Origin: Campylorhamphus procurvoides
Lineage: Eukaryota > Chordata > Aves > Passeriformes > Dendrocolaptidae
Assembly (NCBI GenBank): GCA_013396655.1
Contig: WBMV01007810.1
Coordinates: 62,001-126,000, forward strand
Direction: 5' to 3'
Length of the DNA stretch: 64,000 bases
Below the pieces are notes generated by a model. It worked only from the letters and a program-made list of their open reading frames with translations, did no database searches and was not told the origin of the DNA. This document shows positions 61,776 to 64,000 of this stretch, one piece after another. The position numbers and the translations under genes were made by a program. Position 1 is the first letter of the stretch. Every line of letters begins with the position of its first letter.

Positions 61776-63109
61776 AAGACATTTGTTCTTCTCTTCTTGC
61801 ATCAGTAAAACCCAAATGCAGCAGAGATACACTGGACAAGCAGCATACAGAGCTTGTGGCTTTGCAGGTGGAAAGCCTTTGAGAGGAAAGGGACTATACA
61901 CCACTGAAAGAAAAGCTGAGGCTCAGCACTGCCTTACCCATCTGTGGGGTGCCAATACCTTGCAAAGGTCACATCTGATCTTCTGGTTGGTTCATTTGTC
62001 ACCATCCAGAATACACAGCTTCTCCAGCAACTTCTTCCTCTCCACTCATAACCCCAGCAGCGTGACCCTGAGCAGGTGCTGGCATGAAGCCACCCAGATC
62101 TCCTGGGAGGGGAAAAAATGCCTCTACCCAGCCGTGAATGGGATGTGGGGAGGAAGGGATGAAGGATAGATCCAACCCAGGTGACCCAGGGCTGCTGCAG
62201 CAGGGTTGGAGAGCAGAGTGGAGAGGGCCAGAGTGCAGGGCCAGGCCTGGGGTACAACTGATGAATTAGGGCTGGACACACATTTCACTCAGCTTTACTG
62301 GCAGATGCTCTGACTGGGCACACTTGCCTGTTTCCTCCCAGGGCTGGATCTCCAGGAGAGCCTGAAATGTTGGCTGGGCACCTACATTTTGACTTAGGTT
62401 TGGAAAACTTCCACAAGGCTTGGGAGAATTGAATATCTTTGTACCCCTTTCCAATTTAGCTGAAATTTGACATGGTTCAAAAATTTTTGGAGCAGCAGGT
62501 ACAGACACAGTCCTATAAATTTTGTTTTCCCAGGGCACCAGCCTAAAAATGTGTTAAGAGAGACCAGGTTGAGTAGTTAAAAGCAAGAAAATATTCTTGT
62601 GCTTGCTTAGAGTCACAGGTACTTTCACCTGTGGTCAAGTGTATTGATGCAGGGGATACATCTGCCACCTGGCCACATCAGCATCCTCCTAATTCTGGGT
62701 GTTTGGGTTGGTTTGCACCAACCCCCTCAGAGAGAGGCTCTCTGCTTCAGCACCTCATTCCCAAGAGCTGCAAAGACCCTTAATATTAGATTAGTGGCAA
62801 TAAATACTTTGGACTCTTCTAGCACCTTCTCCCTGGGGATCTCAACAGGCTTTACAAAAAATAATTAGTGCTGCTTATGGCTCCCACTCACACATGTTTC
62901 TGCTTTGGATGTGGGAAAAATGAGGTGGAGCAAACAGGAATGTTATGCTTGGCTCACAGAGGGACTGAATCATCCAGTATGGAGTGGAGGACCGTGGCAA
63001 TTTGGCTGTGGAAAGTCAGCTTTTAAACAGGACTTTTGTTTTAACCTTGGGACTCCACAGGCCTGCCAACTATTTTACAAAATTGTGATTAAAATGAAAG
63101 GAGCTCCAT

Positions 63110-63147
63110 AAATAAAAAATAAAATAAAATACAATAAAATGAAATAA
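63110..63147. repeat. (AAAAT)n-like low-complexity run
   Basis: This is an imperfect AATAAAA/AAAAT pentamer repeat in HGD intron 4. Confidence 0.8.
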
Positions 63148-63315
63148 CCCACCAGTAAAACAGATTATCAAGGCAAAGAGGAAAAAGAGCGCTGCCTCAG
63201 CTAGCAGAGGGCAGGGAAGCAGGTGGAGGACAGGGCTCTGCTTTCTTTTGAATTACCACTGTTTGTGTTATGATCACTGATGTCTCTTTCTTGTTTTTTG
63301 TTTGCTGCAATCTAG

Positions 63316-63375
63316 CTGCGATGGAAACCTTTTGAGATTCCAAAAGCCCCTCAGAATAAGATGGACTTTGTGAGC
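63316..63375 (+). CDS. HGD: HGD exon 5 (residues 95-114)
   Basis: The 60-base, phase-0 exon encodes LRWKPFEIPKAPQNKMDFVS, nearly identical to human. Acceptor AATCTAG, donor GTAAGT. Confidence 0.98.
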
Positions 63376-63845
63376 GTAAGTTGGGGGACCAGGACATTTG
63401 GGCATCCTCCACCTCTGCTCCCCCTCAGGGGCAGCAGGGCACAGGGCACGTTCAGCATTGGGATAACAGCGGTGGGTTTGAAACCACTGGGCTTGCAGAG
63501 CACCTGTGGGAGGGGAGAGGAGCATGGACTTCAAGCAACTGAGGGTGGACTTGATTTTCTTCGTTGCCTTTCAAGGAACGTTTTAAAAAGAAAAACACTC
63601 CAATCTCCATCTCTGCCCAGATCACTGGCTGGAAAACACCAGCTTACATGGAATTTAAGAAACCCTTACACATTAAAGAAAAGCCAACGTGTTTGATGAA
63701 AGGCCATACACAGAAAGGCTGGTAGCAGTATGGGAAGCAGGGAGCGGGGGTGAGCCCTGCAAGAGGGTGGGGTGAAGGGAGGAAAGGGGGCTGCCCCTGC
63801 TCTCCTGCCTGCTGCTCACTCCTGATGCTTTGGGTTTGCCCATAG
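63376..63845 (+). other. HGD: HGD intron 5, nothing recognised
   Basis: This 470-base intron runs from GTAAGT to GCCCATAG and has no recognisable element. Confidence 0.85.
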
Positions 63846-63937
63846 GGACTGCACACCCTGTGTGGTGCCGGTGAGCCCAGAGGACGCAATGGCATCGCCG
63901 TCCACATCTTTGTCTGCAACACCTCCATGGTCGACAG
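63846..63937 (+). CDS. HGD: HGD exon 6 (residues 115-144 plus two bases)
   Basis: The 92-base exon encodes [20 protein letters not shown] then [10 protein letters not shown], and leaves AG of an arginine codon for exon 7 outside the window. Acceptor CCCATAG, donor GTCAGT. The EPRGR segment differs from the human DIKSN loop, while the flanking strands are conserved. Confidence 0.98.
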
Positions 63938-64000
63938 GTCAGTGGCTGCTGCACTGGTGGCTCTGGCTCTCCAGGCTGGCTGCCTGCACGTGTATGTCTG

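Larger units (their letters stand above)
60080..63315 (+). other. HGD: HGD intron 4
   Basis: The intron runs from GTAAGG to GCAATCTAG. It contains an old CR1/L3-like fragment (61560-61775), a weakly L2-like stretch around 62810-62960 that I could not confirm, and an AAAAT-type run (63110-63147). Confidence 0.8.
50402..63937 (+). other. HGD: HGD gene body, exons 1 to 6 (continues past the window)
   Basis: Homogentisate 1,2-dioxygenase is a non-haem Fe(II) enzyme of tyrosine and phenylalanine breakdown. It opens the ring of homogentisate to maleylacetoacetate, mainly in liver and kidney cytosol, and its loss causes alkaptonuria in humans. Six exons encode residues 1-144, about one third of the 445-residue human enzyme. 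All junctions are GT-AG and the exon phases match human, with the first coding exon ending at codon 5. The iron ligands known in human (His335, Glu341, His371) lie beyond the window. The visible part belongs to the N-terminal beta-sandwich. The gene lies downstream of RABL3 on the same strand, as in human. Confidence 0.96.

Noticed and set aside
62810..62960. Weak L2-like similarity (ctttacaaa, gggaaaaatgaggtggag)
   Set aside because: Only a few short blocks match, and I could not extend the alignment by eye.

Overview
The window is ordinary vertebrate nuclear DNA and most likely comes from a passerine bird. The evidence is intron-rich genes with human-like exon phases, abundant degraded CR1 LINE fragments (the main avian retrotransposon), and a tRNA-Ile-headed SINE with a CR1-type tail matching the passerine TguSINE1 family at 471-600. 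A weaker second copy lies at 18411-18544. There are no operons, CRISPR arrays or prokaryotic features.

Three conserved neighbouring genes are present, in the same order and relative orientation as on human 3q13.33. (1) GTF2E1 (TFIIE alpha) is on the minus strand. Only its first coding exon is visible (22481-22958). Everything to its left (1-22480) appears to be its next intron, and the remaining exons probably lie off the left edge. (2) RABL3 is on the plus strand. Exons 2 to 8 (31564-41982) reconstruct residues 17-236 of a 236-residue protein, and the short first coding exon is missing. (3) HGD (homogentisate 1,2-dioxygenase) is on the plus strand. It starts with a five-codon coding exon at 50402 and has six exons in the window, up to residue 144, before it runs off the right edge.

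GTF2E1 and RABL3 diverge from a CpG-rich promoter region at 30590-31560. That region is badly assembled. A 198-base GC-rich piece with three CCAAT boxes and an NRF1-like site is wedged between two identical 135-base copies of flanking sequence and is followed by 128 Ns. The missing RABL3 exon 1 (start codon and first half of the P-loop) and the GTF2E1 5' non-coding exon probably belong here.

The rest is intron and intergenic DNA. It holds CR1 fragments (5950-6250, 48174-48373, 48385-48650, 56085-56508, 61560-61775), a probable hAT-type miniature transposon with imperfect 8-base target duplications (10079-10343), an endogenous-retrovirus LTR on the minus strand in RABL3 intron 2 (31824-32280), a 40-base tandem duplication, microsatellites and a long pyrimidine-rich tract. 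I found no convincing evidence of an undescribed biological system. The most useful observations are the promoter misassembly with its lost RABL3 exon, and the mobile-element fragments.
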